Source: JBKJVQ01 sp046717125 (GTDB lineage Bacteria > Pseudomonadota > Alphaproteobacteria > Rhizobiales > Methyloligellaceae). From it: a DNA stretch of 26,929 bases. Position numbers and translations under genes: made by a program. Shown in pieces: positions 16,092 through 23,484 of the stretch; positions within the stretch are counted from its first letter, which is position 1, and every line of letters begins with the position of its first letter. A model generated the notes under the pieces. That model had not been told where the DNA came from, searched no databases, and saw nothing but the letters and a program-made list of their open reading frames with translations. The stretch covers positions 1-26,929 of the forward strand of contig JBKJVQ010000244.1 of NCBI GenBank assembly GCA_046717125.1, given 5' to 3'.

Positions 16092-17273
16092 CTACGGCCC
16101 AAGCCCCGCACGCATGGCCGCCCGGCGCAGAAACGGTACGGCGTCAAGCGCCTGAAGGCCGATCGTGCGCGCGAACTGAGCCGGAAGGAACCCGGTCAAC
16201 AGGGATCGGTTGAGCAGGTCGACTGCGAACGACCGGGTCATGACATCGTTTCTCCGCGCCCTTATATAGGCGCGCAGTGTCCGCTGTCCCCCGGGATCCT
16301 CGCCGATCGCAGCCGAAGCGCTCACCACATCGGCCAGCGCCGCCACGTCACGAAAGCCGAGATTAAGTCCCTGCGCGCCGATGGGCGGCAGGACATGCGC
16401 TGCTTCGCCGACAAGCGCGGTCCGGTTTGCCGCGATAGGTTCGGCGATCATGTGCATTAGCGGAAAGACCGATCGCGGCCCGACCTGCGTGACGCGGCCT
16501 GCATAGGCCGAGATATGCCGTTCCAGTTCGCCGGCGAATGCCGTCTCATCGAGCCGCGCGAGCCGCTCCGCCTCGTGCGGTCGGTCAACCCAGACCAGCC
16601 CCGAGGCAAATGGCGAGGGAAGCGGCACCAGCGTCAGCGGGCCGCAATCGCGATGGAGTTCGGCCGAGACGCCGTCATGCGGGGCCGCGTGCTCGATATT
16701 ACAAGCGATGGCCGATTGGTCGTAACGGTGTTCGGACGACTGAATCCCGGCGGCCGCGCGGCAGAGCGATGCGCGTCCGTCCGCCCCGACGACGAGTTGC
16801 ACGCGGATGGAGCGGCCGTCCGCCAGTGAAAGCCGGGCGCAACCGGCTTCGCATTCGATCGCGCTGACCCCATCGCCAATAATCGTCGTAAGCAGGGCGC
16901 AGGCTTCCGCCCGCTCCTTGAGAGCGGAGATCAGCCGGACATTGGGCACGTTGTACCCGAATGCTTCCATGCCGATTTCGGCCGCGAGGAAGTTGACGGT
17001 CGGCGCGCGGGGCAGCCGGCCGGTGGCGTCGGCGATGCGAATCGTTCGAAGCGGCGCGCCATGCACGAGGCACGACTGCCAGACACCGAGATTGCGCAAC
17101 AAATCGATCGAGCCGCCAAGCAGAGCGGTCGTCCTGGTATCGGCAGCTTTCGTGGGCCGGTCGATCAGGATTGTACGGCAGCCGCTTGTCGCGAGCGCCA
17201 AAGCCGTCGCGAGTCCAGTCGGACCAGCCCCGACAACCGCGATCTGCGCCTCCAGCGATTCAGCAGGATTCAT
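16092..17273 (-). CDS. FAD-dependent UbiH/UbiF/COQ6-family hydroxylase
   Basis: 393-residue flavoprotein monooxygenase of the UbiH/COQ6 family, which hydroxylates the benzoquinone ring during ubiquinone synthesis using FAD, NAD(P)H and O2. The FAD dinucleotide-binding motif is near the N-terminus (IAVVGAGPTGLATALALA, G15-x-G17-x-x-G20). The second FAD/NADPH motif is VVGADGRASLCRAA, and the third is VGEAAHVLPPIGAQGLNLGF (about 286-305), the ubiH signature. The start ATG at 17273 has an aggatgg ribosome site. Alphaproteobacteria often carry divergent regiospecificities in this family (UbiL-like and others), so the ring position is not assigned. The acyltransferase gene follows about 90 bp downstream on the same strand and may be co-transcribed. 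Confidence 0.9.
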   Translation of the reverse strand: MNPAESLEAQIAVVGAGPTGLATALALATSGCRTILIDRPTKAADTRTTALLGGSIDLLRNLGVWQSCLVHGAPLRTIRIADATGRLPRAPTVNFLAAEIGMEAFGYNVPNVRLISALKERAEACALLTTIIGDGVSAIECEAGCARLSLADGRSIRVQLVVGADGRASLCRAAAGIQSSEHRYDQSAIACNIEHAAPHDGVSAELHRDCGPLTLVPLPSPFASGLVWVDRPHEAERLARLDETAFAGELERHISAYAGRVTQVGPRSVFPLMHMIAEPIAANRTALVGEAAHVLPPIGAQGLNLGFRDVAALADVVSASAAIGEDPGGQRTLRAYIRARRNDVMTRSFAVDLLNRSLLTGFLPAQFARTIGLQALDAVPFLRRAAMRAGLGP

Positions 17274-17659
17274 TCCGCCATCCTAACGAGCGCGCATCGA
17301 GGATGTGAAGCCGCGCGGGATACGTCATTTCGGCAGATTGGCCACACCGTCAGAAATTTCTCCGGATCGGGAAAAAAATGGAATCTCCGTGCTTGTAATC
17401 TCGACCACTTAATAGAGATTAAAAGCTGGAACGAGGAAGTTCACGAGCTGCCGAAAAGGCTGGCTGTGGCCTGGGCGCCACATCTTACGCGCATCAGCAA
17501 CATGACATCCCGCTGTTACAGACTTGTCATGGACAGGCGGTACGAGTCGCTGCGTAAGACTACTCAAGGTCTAGAGCCTGAGTGATCAAGGGAATTTGGA
17601 GCGTAAAGTTCGGCCGGGGGGTCGGACAGCTCCGGGACATGGGGTTTGGGGGATTTGAC
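17274..17659 (+). other. Intergenic region between divergent UbiH-type and porin genes
   Basis: This stretch of 386 bp must hold the promoters for both genes. Its centre (about 17390-17425) is more AT-rich than the surroundings, with ttgtaa at 17394 and agatta 17 bp later as a weak sigma-70-like pair. I see no reading frame of quality and no strong hairpin. A ggggga ribosome site at 17648-17653 belongs to the porin gene. Confidence 0.4.
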
Positions 17660-19063
17660 ATGATTAGAACTGCGCTGACGGCGCTTGCCGTGGGGTCTGC
17701 CTGGCTGGTGTTCGCGCCCACGCAGGCATCCGCCGACGCTTATGTTGGCGGCGGAAAGGCCGGCGGCGATTGCTGCGCGGACCTCGAAGAGCGCGTGGCC
17801 GAGCTCGAAGCGACAACGGTGCGCAAGGGCAACAAGAAGGTGACAGTCGAACTCTCCGGCCAAGTGAACAAGGGCGTGCTCTTCTGGGATGATGGCGACG
17901 AGAAGAACGTCTATGTCGTCGATAACGACCACTCGAACACGCGCTTCCGCATCAAGGGCAAGGCCAAAATCTCCGATAATTGGGAGAGCGGCTACCACTT
18001 GGAGCTCGGTGTCGAACCGGCGGAGTCTTCCGAAGTCAATCAGTTCGATGACAACACGGCCGGGTCCGATCCGCTCCAGATCCGCCACAGCTACATGTAC
18101 ATCAAGAACAAAAAGCTCGGCGCTGTTTCGATCGGACTTCAGAACACGGCCACCAAGGACATCGCGAAGGAAGACGCAGCCGGCCTCGGTTATGTCCTGA
18201 CGCCGGACTACGACAATGCCCGCAGCTTCTTCTTCCGCCCCGATGGTTTCAAAGGCTCGGACGTGCTTCTGATCGCCAATACCGAGATCGGCGACATCTC
18301 CGGATGCTACGGCGAGACGGGCACTGAGGCCTTCGATTGCTCGGCCCGTACGAACAATGTCCGGTACATTTCACCCGAAGTCTGGGGCTTTTTCGTCGAC
18401 GCTTCCTGGGGCGAAGACGACATCTGGGATGTCGCTCTGAAGCTCGACAAGGAAATCGGAAAGGTCAAGGTCAAGGGCGGCATCGGGTACCAGCGCTGGA
18501 GAGACGAACGCGAGCTGGAAGGCGCAGGCGGCGGCATTGGCTTCCAGGCCGACCGTGAAGAAATCCTGGGCTCGATCTCGGCCTGGCATACGCCGAGCGG
18601 TCTCTTCGGCCTGTTTGCCGCGGTGCATTCCGAACTCGACGACTCGAACACGATCAATGCGGGCGTGCTGACCAACACGAGCTTCCCGGAAGGCGAGTCC
18701 TATCACTTCCAGGGCGGTATCAAGAAGAAGTGGTGGGAAACGGGCCATACCGCGGTGTTCGGCTATTACAATCACATCGAGGACATGCTGGGTGGCTTCG
18801 CCGGCAACGAAACGCGCAATGTGACAGGCAATTTCGGCCCCTTCCTTCCGCTCGGGTCGGGCATCGTCGAGCTGACGGGCGCGGAAGTCGAAGGCTACGG
18901 CTTCGGCGTTGCGCAGGACCTCGACTCGGCGGCGCTTAATCTCTACGCGCTGTTTAGCTGGTATGAAGGCGAGGTCGATCTCCTCACCCAGAACAACGGC
19001 AGGCAGACGCTCGAGTTCGAGGATTTCTTCACGGGCATCGTTGGCGGCCGGATCAGTTTCTGA
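17660..19063 (+). CDS. Outer-membrane porin (alphaproteobacterial type)
   Basis: 467-residue beta-barrel outer-membrane protein. I start it at the ATG at 17660, preceded by ggggga at ideal spacing and followed by a signal peptide (MIRTALTALAVGSAWLVF, then APTQASA); an upstream in-frame GTG at 17582 would add 26 residues in front of the signal. The mature N-terminus has a short coiled-coil stretch (CCADLEERVAELEATTVRKG) typical of Hyphomicrobiales porins. Alternating strands follow (KKVTVELSGQVNKGVLFWDD, TRFRIKGKAKISDNWESGYH). The protein ends in GGRISF, with the terminal phenylalanine used for barrel assembly. Acidic loops are frequent, and an internal Cys pair sits in ISGCYGETGTEAFDCSA. It is monocistronic with its own strong terminator. 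Solute specificity is unknown. Confidence 0.9.
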   Translation: MIRTALTALAVGSAWLVFAPTQASADAYVGGGKAGGDCCADLEERVAELEATTVRKGNKKVTVELSGQVNKGVLFWDDGDEKNVYVVDNDHSNTRFRIKGKAKISDNWESGYHLELGVEPAESSEVNQFDDNTAGSDPLQIRHSYMYIKNKKLGAVSIGLQNTATKDIAKEDAAGLGYVLTPDYDNARSFFFRPDGFKGSDVLLIANTEIGDISGCYGETGTEAFDCSARTNNVRYISPEVWGFFVDASWGEDDIWDVALKLDKEIGKVKVKGGIGYQRWRDERELEGAGGGIGFQADREEILGSISAWHTPSGLFGLFAAVHSELDDSNTINAGVLTNTSFPEGESYHFQGGIKKKWWETGHTAVFGYYNHIEDMLGGFAGNETRNVTGNFGPFLPLGSGIVELTGAEVEGYGFGVAQDLDSAALNLYALFSWYEGEVDLLTQNNGRQTLEFEDFFTGIVGGRISF

Positions 19064-19093
19064 CGACAACGCAGACTATCCCCACCCAACTTC

Positions 19094-19122
19094 GGGAGCC
19101 GCCTTCGGGCGGCTCCCTTTTT
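19094..19122 (+). terminator. Rho-independent terminator after the porin gene
   Basis: A perfect 10-bp GC-rich stem, gggagccgcc (19094-19103) and ggcggctccc (19108-19117), closes a ttcg tetraloop and is followed by five T residues. It lies 30 bp after the porin stop codon and is the strongest terminator in the window. Confidence 0.95.
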
Positions 19123-19276
19123 ACGCCGCCCGAGGATTGCACTGGTCGTTGCCCCAAGGCCACGCCGCCGCGAAATTGCGTGAGCAAGGCGGCGGTTACT
19201 CCATTATTATAGTGCGCGACTCCATTTTGGCGGGCCGGATATGTTTCGGCGAGCCCGTAATGGGAAGTGTTGGATC

Positions 19277-19609
19277 ATGCCGTCGCGCTCAAGGCTTCTT
19301 GCCCCGGTCTCGCTGGCCATCGCTTTGATGGTCGCGGCGCCGGCGCGTGCGTTCCAGGAAGTGCCGACGCCTGCACAGCCCGAGGCGGGGCCACGGGGTG
19401 CGCCCGGCATCTCCCTCGATTTCGGGACGCCTCCCGCTCCGACGCAGAAGCGGCTCGGCGTGCGTAAGGAGAGCAAAGGAGGCATCCTGCCCAAACTCGA
19501 TTTCGGGCTCGACCTCCTGTATCAGGAGCAGAATGTAACGGCTCCGCCGGCCCTGACGCCGCAAGATGAGGATATGGGCGTCATGGGCACCGTGAAGCGG
19601 CGGTTCTAA
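19277..19609 (+). CDS. Small secreted protein of unknown function
   Basis: 110-residue predicted exported protein that I do not recognise. I prefer the ATG at 19277 because it opens directly on a signal peptide (MPSRSRLLAPVSLAIALMVA, then APARA); an in-frame ATG at 19241 would add 12 residues. The ribosome site is weak for either. The mature part is Pro-rich (EVPTPAQPEAGPRGAPG), has an amphipathic centre (KLDFGLDLLYQEQNV) and ends in MGTVKRRF. It has no cysteine in the mature part. It lies alone between the porin terminator and repeat copy D, whose first base directly follows the stop codon. Codon use looks like its neighbours. Confidence 0.7.
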   Translation: MPSRSRLLAPVSLAIALMVAAPARAFQEVPTPAQPEAGPRGAPGISLDFGTPPAPTQKRLGVRKESKGGILPKLDFGLDLLYQEQNVTAPPALTPQDEDMGVMGTVKRRF

Positions 19610-19705
19610 AGCATCATCCAGAAAAAGTGGACGACCCGGTGTTCTGAAAAGATGATGCTAGGGCAAATAACACAGCGCAATCTCGATCAAAAAAGGTGGA
19701 TTGCG
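19610..19705 (+). repeat. Dispersed two-hairpin palindromic element, divergent copy D
   Basis: Hairpin 1 spans 19610-19659 with arms agcatcatc and gatgatgct, and shares the gaaaa-gtgg core layout of copies A-C with a diverged sequence. A second stem-loop follows with arms cgcaatc (19676-19682) and gattgcg (19699-19705). The same two-hairpin arrangement with different arms suggests a sister subfamily. It starts immediately after a stop codon and probably serves as, or replaces, a transcription end. Confidence 0.7.
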
Positions 19706-19767
19706 TTCTAATGTGCTGCACGTTCCCCGGGAATTCTCCGATCCGCGCCCTGAAATGACAGGCTGAC

Positions 19768-20469
19768 ATGCTGCGCCTCCTTCCCGCAATCGGCGCGCAT
19801 ATCCTGACGGCGTCCGGAGTCGTGTGGGCGCTCTTCGCACTGCTGGCGGCGTTCGAATCCCGCTGGGAGGCGATGTTTCTCTGGCTCAGTCTCGCGCTGC
19901 TCGTCGATGGCGTCGACGGTCCAATCGCGCGCGCCGTGCGCGTGACGGAAGTATTGCCGCGTTTCAGCGGCGAGCGGCTCGACATGATCGTCGACTATTT
20001 GACGTATGTCCTGGTCCCCGCCGTCGCAATCGCGCGGTCGGGGCTCGTTCCGGCTGGAACGGGCGAATTCGTCGCTTGCGCGATTCTCGTCTCGTCCCTG
20101 TACCATTTCGCAGATTTCGAAAGTAAGACGTCGGACTATTTCTTTCGCGGCTTTCCGGCGATCTGGAATGTCGTCGCGCTCTATCTTTTTGCGTTTGCGC
20201 CGCCTGCCTGGCTCTCGTTCGCGGTGGTCGCCTTCTTCGTTGCCGCGACATTCGTGCCGCTGACCTGGGTGCATCCGATGCGCGTAGTCGCCTATCGGAC
20301 TGTTACGCTCGCCGTTATCCTCGCCCTCGCTGCGGCATCGCTGTACGCCATTTACGCAGGCTTTCCCGCCCCGCTTCCCGCGCAGACGGTCCTCGGGCTG
20401 AGTGCGATCTATTTGATCGCTATCGGCTGGATCAGGTTCAGGGAACCACGCGACATCGAACGCGATTGA
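19768..20469 (+). CDS. pcs: Phosphatidylcholine synthase (CDP-alcohol phosphatidyltransferase family)
   Basis: 233-residue inner-membrane enzyme of the CDP-alcohol phosphatidyltransferase family. The catalytic motif is complete: D47-x2-D50-G51-x2-A54-R55, then G68-x3-D72-x3-D76, in VDGVDGPIARAVRV and SGERLDMIVDYLTYV. The 12-residue gap between AR and G, longer than the usual 8, matches the Pcs branch that condenses choline with CDP-diacylglycerol to give phosphatidylcholine. Multiple hydrophobic segments cover the rest of the protein (AFAPPAWLSFAVVAFFVAAT; VTLAVILALAAASLYAIYAG). The start ATG at 19768 is preceded by caggctgac. Phosphatidylcholine is a common lipid in plant- or host-associated alphaproteobacteria. 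A stem-loop separates it from terC, 64 bp downstream. Confidence 0.92.
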   Translation: MLRLLPAIGAHILTASGVVWALFALLAAFESRWEAMFLWLSLALLVDGVDGPIARAVRVTEVLPRFSGERLDMIVDYLTYVLVPAVAIARSGLVPAGTGEFVACAILVSSLYHFADFESKTSDYFFRGFPAIWNVVALYLFAFAPPAWLSFAVVAFFVAATFVPLTWVHPMRVVAYRTVTLAVILALAAASLYAIYAGFPAPLPAQTVLGLSAIYLIAIGWIRFREPRDIERD

Positions 20470-20470
20470 G

Positions 20471-20502
20471 CCGAGGCGGCGGACGCGCTATGTGCGCCTC
20501 GG
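20471..20502 (+). other. Stem-loop between pcs and the terC-family gene
   Basis: Perfect 8-bp arms ccgaggcg (20471-20478) and cgcctcgg (20495-20502) enclose a 16-base GC-rich loop and are followed by aaaacatt. It begins 1 bp after the pcs stop. It could be a weak terminator, an mRNA-processing stem or a leader element of the downstream gene; the 64-bp gap is too short for the known manganese (yybP-ykoY) riboswitch fold. Confidence 0.5.
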
Positions 20503-20533
20503 AAAACATTAGAGCCTCGAGGGCGCACCACGA

Positions 20534-21268
20534 ATGACCGAATTGCTGACCGACCCCCAAGTCTGGGCCGCCTTCTTCGCGCTCAGCGCCATGGAAATCG
20601 TGCTCGGGATAGACAACGTGGTCTTCATCTCGATCATGGTGTCGCGGCTTCCCGAAGAGATACGCAAGCGGGCAACGCAGATCGGACTCGGGCTCGCGCT
20701 GGTCATGCGCATCGCACTCCTTCTTACGATCGCCTGGATCATCGGCCTGACGGCGGCTGTATTTTCGGCTTTTGGCATGGAATTCTCCTGGCGCGATCTC
20801 ATCCTGATCGCCGGAGGACTGTTCCTGCTTTGGAAAGCGACTCACGAGATCCACAAGGGCATCGAAGGCGAGGAAGAGGGTGCAGGCCCGGTCGTCGCCG
20901 ATAGCTTCACCTGGGTCATTCTCCAGATCGCGATTATCGATCTCGTCTTCTCGATCGACTCGATCATCACAGCCGTCGGCATGGCTGACCATATCGAGGT
21001 CATGGTCGCCGCCATCGTCGTCGCGATCGCCGTGATGTATTTTGCAGCAGGCGCCGTCTCGGCCTTTATCGAAAAACATCCGACCACGAAAATGCTGGCC
21101 TTGGCATTCCTGATGCTGATCGGCGTGGCGCTGATCGCGGATGGGTTCGAGTTCCACATTCCCCGCGGTTACATCTATGCGTCGATGGCGTTCGCGGCCT
21201 TGGTCGAGGTCATCAACGTGTTCGCGCAGCGCTCACGGGCAAAGAAGCGGGCGTCCCTGCGGCGCTGA
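20534..21268 (+). CDS. TerC family integral membrane protein
   Basis: 244-residue polytopic membrane protein of the TerC family, whose characterised members export manganese or metallate exoenzymes; other members are linked to tellurite resistance. The two family acidic signatures are present: MEIVLGIDNVVFISIMVSRL (E21, D27, N28) and AIIDLVFSIDSIITAVGM (about 132-150). Seven or so hydrophobic segments are visible, with a charged cytoplasmic loop HKGIEGEEEGAGP between the halves. The start is the ATG at 20534, after cgagggcgcaccacga. It is close behind pcs but the two have no obvious metabolic link. No metal-responsive riboswitch was recognised upstream. Confidence 0.93.
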   Translation: MTELLTDPQVWAAFFALSAMEIVLGIDNVVFISIMVSRLPEEIRKRATQIGLGLALVMRIALLLTIAWIIGLTAAVFSAFGMEFSWRDLILIAGGLFLLWKATHEIHKGIEGEEEGAGPVVADSFTWVILQIAIIDLVFSIDSIITAVGMADHIEVMVAAIVVAIAVMYFAAGAVSAFIEKHPTTKMLALAFLMLIGVALIADGFEFHIPRGYIYASMAFAALVEVINVFAQRSRAKKRASLRR

Positions 21269-21419
21269 GTTAGCCTACGTCATTGCGTTCATCGCGAGTT
21301 CATGACGGATTCACCATAGTCCGCCGAATGAAGATCGCGTACGCTCCGCATGGGTGCGGCCAATTTTCGTCACAATTGCATCGATCTCTTGAGATCCCCC
21401 CGAATGCAGGACCCCAACA

Positions 21420-21782
21420 ATGAAAACTTTTATTTCAGCTGTCGCCATTTCGATGGCGGCGCTTACCACCGCATATGCCGCCCCCCTCAATGGCCAGGAC
21501 CTTCGCAAGGCGATCGCCGGTAAGACCCTCATAATTTCTGCTCGTGGACACACTATACCCGTCCGTTTTTCCGCGAACGGCTCGATGAGCGGCAGCTTCA
21601 AGGGCATCTTCGCGGGCCAGCGATCCGACCGGGGCCGGTGGTGGATTTCCGGCAACCAGCTTTGCCAGCAATGGTCGAACTGGCTCGACGGGAAATCTCA
21701 TTGCGCCCAGGTGTCGGGCAAGGGCTCCAATCTGAGCTGGCGCGGCGGCGGCTACAGCGGCACGGCCCGCATCGCCGGCTGA
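21420..21782 (+). CDS. Small secreted protein with WxxxGxxLC motif (possibly DUF995-like)
   Basis: 120-residue predicted exported protein. A clear signal peptide ends at TAYAA (MKTFISAVAISMAALTTAYA). The mature part has a central GRWWISGNQLCQQWSNWLDG followed by SHCAQVSGKG, so two cysteines that could pair, and a Gly-rich end (WRGGGYSGTARIAG). The W-x-G-x-x-C-x-x-W plus later C pattern recalls small exported proteins of the DUF995 type, but I cannot confirm this. The ATG at 21420 has only a weak aggacc upstream. It stands alone between the terC-family gene and gatB. Function unknown. Confidence 0.78.
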   Translation: MKTFISAVAISMAALTTAYAAPLNGQDLRKAIAGKTLIISARGHTIPVRFSANGSMSGSFKGIFAGQRSDRGRWWISGNQLCQQWSNWLDGKSHCAQVSGKGSNLSWRGGGYSGTARIAG

Positions 21783-21865
21783 CCAATCTCGACCGCAAGC
21801 ACTTGCTGCCGCATTGACCGGAGCGTCCTCTCGCCATAGGCAGGGGTGTTCGGTTGAGGCGGCGC

Positions 21866-23341
21866 ATGCAGGACATCACTTCCAGCGAAAAGAACCTGAT
21901 CCGGGGGGCTACCGGCTCTTGGGAGGTCGTGATCGGCATGGAGGTGCATGCCCAGGTCACGTCGAACGCCAAGCTCTTCTCGGGCGCTTCGACCGAATTC
22001 GGCGGAGCGCCGAACAGCCATGTCAGCCTCGTCGATGCGGCGATGCCTGGAATGCTGCCGGTCATCAATGCCGAATGCGTCGCGCAGGCCATCCGCACCG
22101 GGCTCGGGCTGAAGGCAAAGATCAATTTGCGTTCGGTCTTCGACCGGAAGAACTACTTCTATCCCGACCTGCCGCAGGGCTATCAGATTTCGCAGTACAA
22201 GCATCCGATCGTCGGCGAGGGCGAGGTCGTGGTCGATCTCCTCGACGGATCGAGCGTGACGGTCGGCATTGAGCGGCTGCATCTTGAGCAGGACGCTGGC
22301 AAGTCGCTGCACGACCAGCACCCGTCGCATTCGTTCGTCGATCTCAACCGTTCGGGCGTCGCGCTGATGGAGATCGTGTCGAAGCCCGACCTGCGCTCCT
22401 CGGAGCAGGCGCGCGCCTATGTCACCAAGGTGCGCTCGATCCTGCGCTATCTCGGCACGTGCGACGGCAACATGGAGCAGGGCTCCCTGCGCGCCGACGT
22501 GAACGTGTCGGTGCGCAAGCCTGGCGGCCCGCTCGGCACGCGCTGCGAGATCAAGAACGTCAATTCCATCCGTTTCATCGGGCAGGCGATCGAATCCGAG
22601 GCGCGGCGTCAGATCGACATCATCGAGGATGGCGGCGTCATCGCACAGCAGACGCGCCTGTTCGATCCGAAGACGGGCGAGACGCGCTCGATGCGGTCCA
22701 AGGAAGAGGCGCACGACTACCGCTATTTTCCGGACCCGGATCTTCTGCCGCTCGAATTCACTCCAGCCTATGTGGACGGCTTGGCGTCCGGCCTTCCGGA
22801 GCTGCCGGACGAGAAGCGCGCGCGATTCATGTCTGTCTATGGACTGACGCCGTACGACGCGAGCGTGCTCGTTGCGGAACGCGAGACCGCCGACTTTTTC
22901 GAGGCCGTGGTCAGAGGTCGTGACGGGAAGCAGGCGGCGAACTGGGTGCTGAACGAATTACAGGGAAGGCTGAACAAGGAGGGATGCAACATCGGCGCGA
23001 GCCCCGTCAGCGCGGACCAGCTCGGCGCGATCGTCGATCTCACGCAGTCAGGCGCGATTTCGGGCAAGACCGCCAAGGAGCTGTTTGAGATTGTCTGGTC
23101 CGAAGGCGGCGACCCGGAGGAGATCGTCAAGGCTCGGGGGCTGGAGCAAGTCACCGACACTGGCGCGATCGAGCGGGCCGTGGAGAAGATCATCGCGGCC
23201 AACCCGGAGAAGGCAGAACAGGCGAAGGCGAAGCCCAATGTTGCCGGCTGGTTCGTCGGCCAGGTGATGAAAGAGACCGGCGGCAAGGCGAACCCGCAGT
23301 CCGTCAACTCGCTTGTAAAGCAGAAGCTCGGACTAGATTGA
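21866..23341 (+). CDS. gatB: Aspartyl/glutamyl-tRNA amidotransferase subunit B
   Basis: 491-residue GatB, the subunit of GatCAB that binds and activates misacylated Glu-tRNA(Gln) or Asp-tRNA(Asn) before amide transfer. I start it at the ATG at 21866 (MQDITSSEKN), preceded by tgaggcgg; an in-frame TTG at 21854 would add four residues. Family landmarks are EVVIGMEVHAQVTSNAKLFS near the N-terminus, FDRKNYFYPDLPQGYQISQY, the signature FVDLNRSGVALMEIVSKPDL, KEEAHDYRYFPDPDLLPLEF and the C-terminal tail domain (NVAGWFVGQVMKETGGKANP). Length is standard. gatC and gatA are not beside it, so the partner subunits are encoded elsewhere. Confidence 0.97.
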   Translation: MQDITSSEKNLIRGATGSWEVVIGMEVHAQVTSNAKLFSGASTEFGGAPNSHVSLVDAAMPGMLPVINAECVAQAIRTGLGLKAKINLRSVFDRKNYFYPDLPQGYQISQYKHPIVGEGEVVVDLLDGSSVTVGIERLHLEQDAGKSLHDQHPSHSFVDLNRSGVALMEIVSKPDLRSSEQARAYVTKVRSILRYLGTCDGNMEQGSLRADVNVSVRKPGGPLGTRCEIKNVNSIRFIGQAIESEARRQIDIIEDGGVIAQQTRLFDPKTGETRSMRSKEEAHDYRYFPDPDLLPLEFTPAYVDGLASGLPELPDEKRARFMSVYGLTPYDASVLVAERETADFFEAVVRGRDGKQAANWVLNELQGRLNKEGCNIGASPVSADQLGAIVDLTQSGAISGKTAKELFEIVWSEGGDPEEIVKARGLEQVTDTGAIERAVEKIIAANPEKAEQAKAKPNVAGWFVGQVMKETGGKANPQSVNSLVKQKLGLD

Positions 23342-23400
23342 ACCCGCATGGTTGTTTCCTTTCGTGCGGACTCCGTTGGCATCGGCGGTCATGCCGCGAG

Positions 23401-23452
23401 TCCCCTCTCCCCGCTTGCGGTAGTGGGTGGCGCGAAGCGCCGGGTGAGGGGG
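23401..23452. repeat. Intergenic palindromic repeat between gatB and the quinone oxidoreductase gene
   Basis: The element begins cccctctccccgcttgcgg and ends gccgggtgaggggg. The outer arms ccctc and gaggg pair, and an inner ggcgc-gaa-gcgcc hairpin (23429-23441) is perfect. I recognise this sequence type as a very widespread proteobacterial intergenic repeat whose spurious translations read SPLPACGSGWREAPGEG. It is the only copy in this window. Confidence 0.8.
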
Positions 23453-23484
23453 CTTATTCAATACAACTGCTGGTGAAAGATTCA

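Noticed and set aside
20470..20533. Manganese (yybP-ykoY) riboswitch ahead of the TerC gene
   Set aside because: The gap is only 64 bp and lacks the conserved two-loop architecture; only a simple stem-loop is visible.
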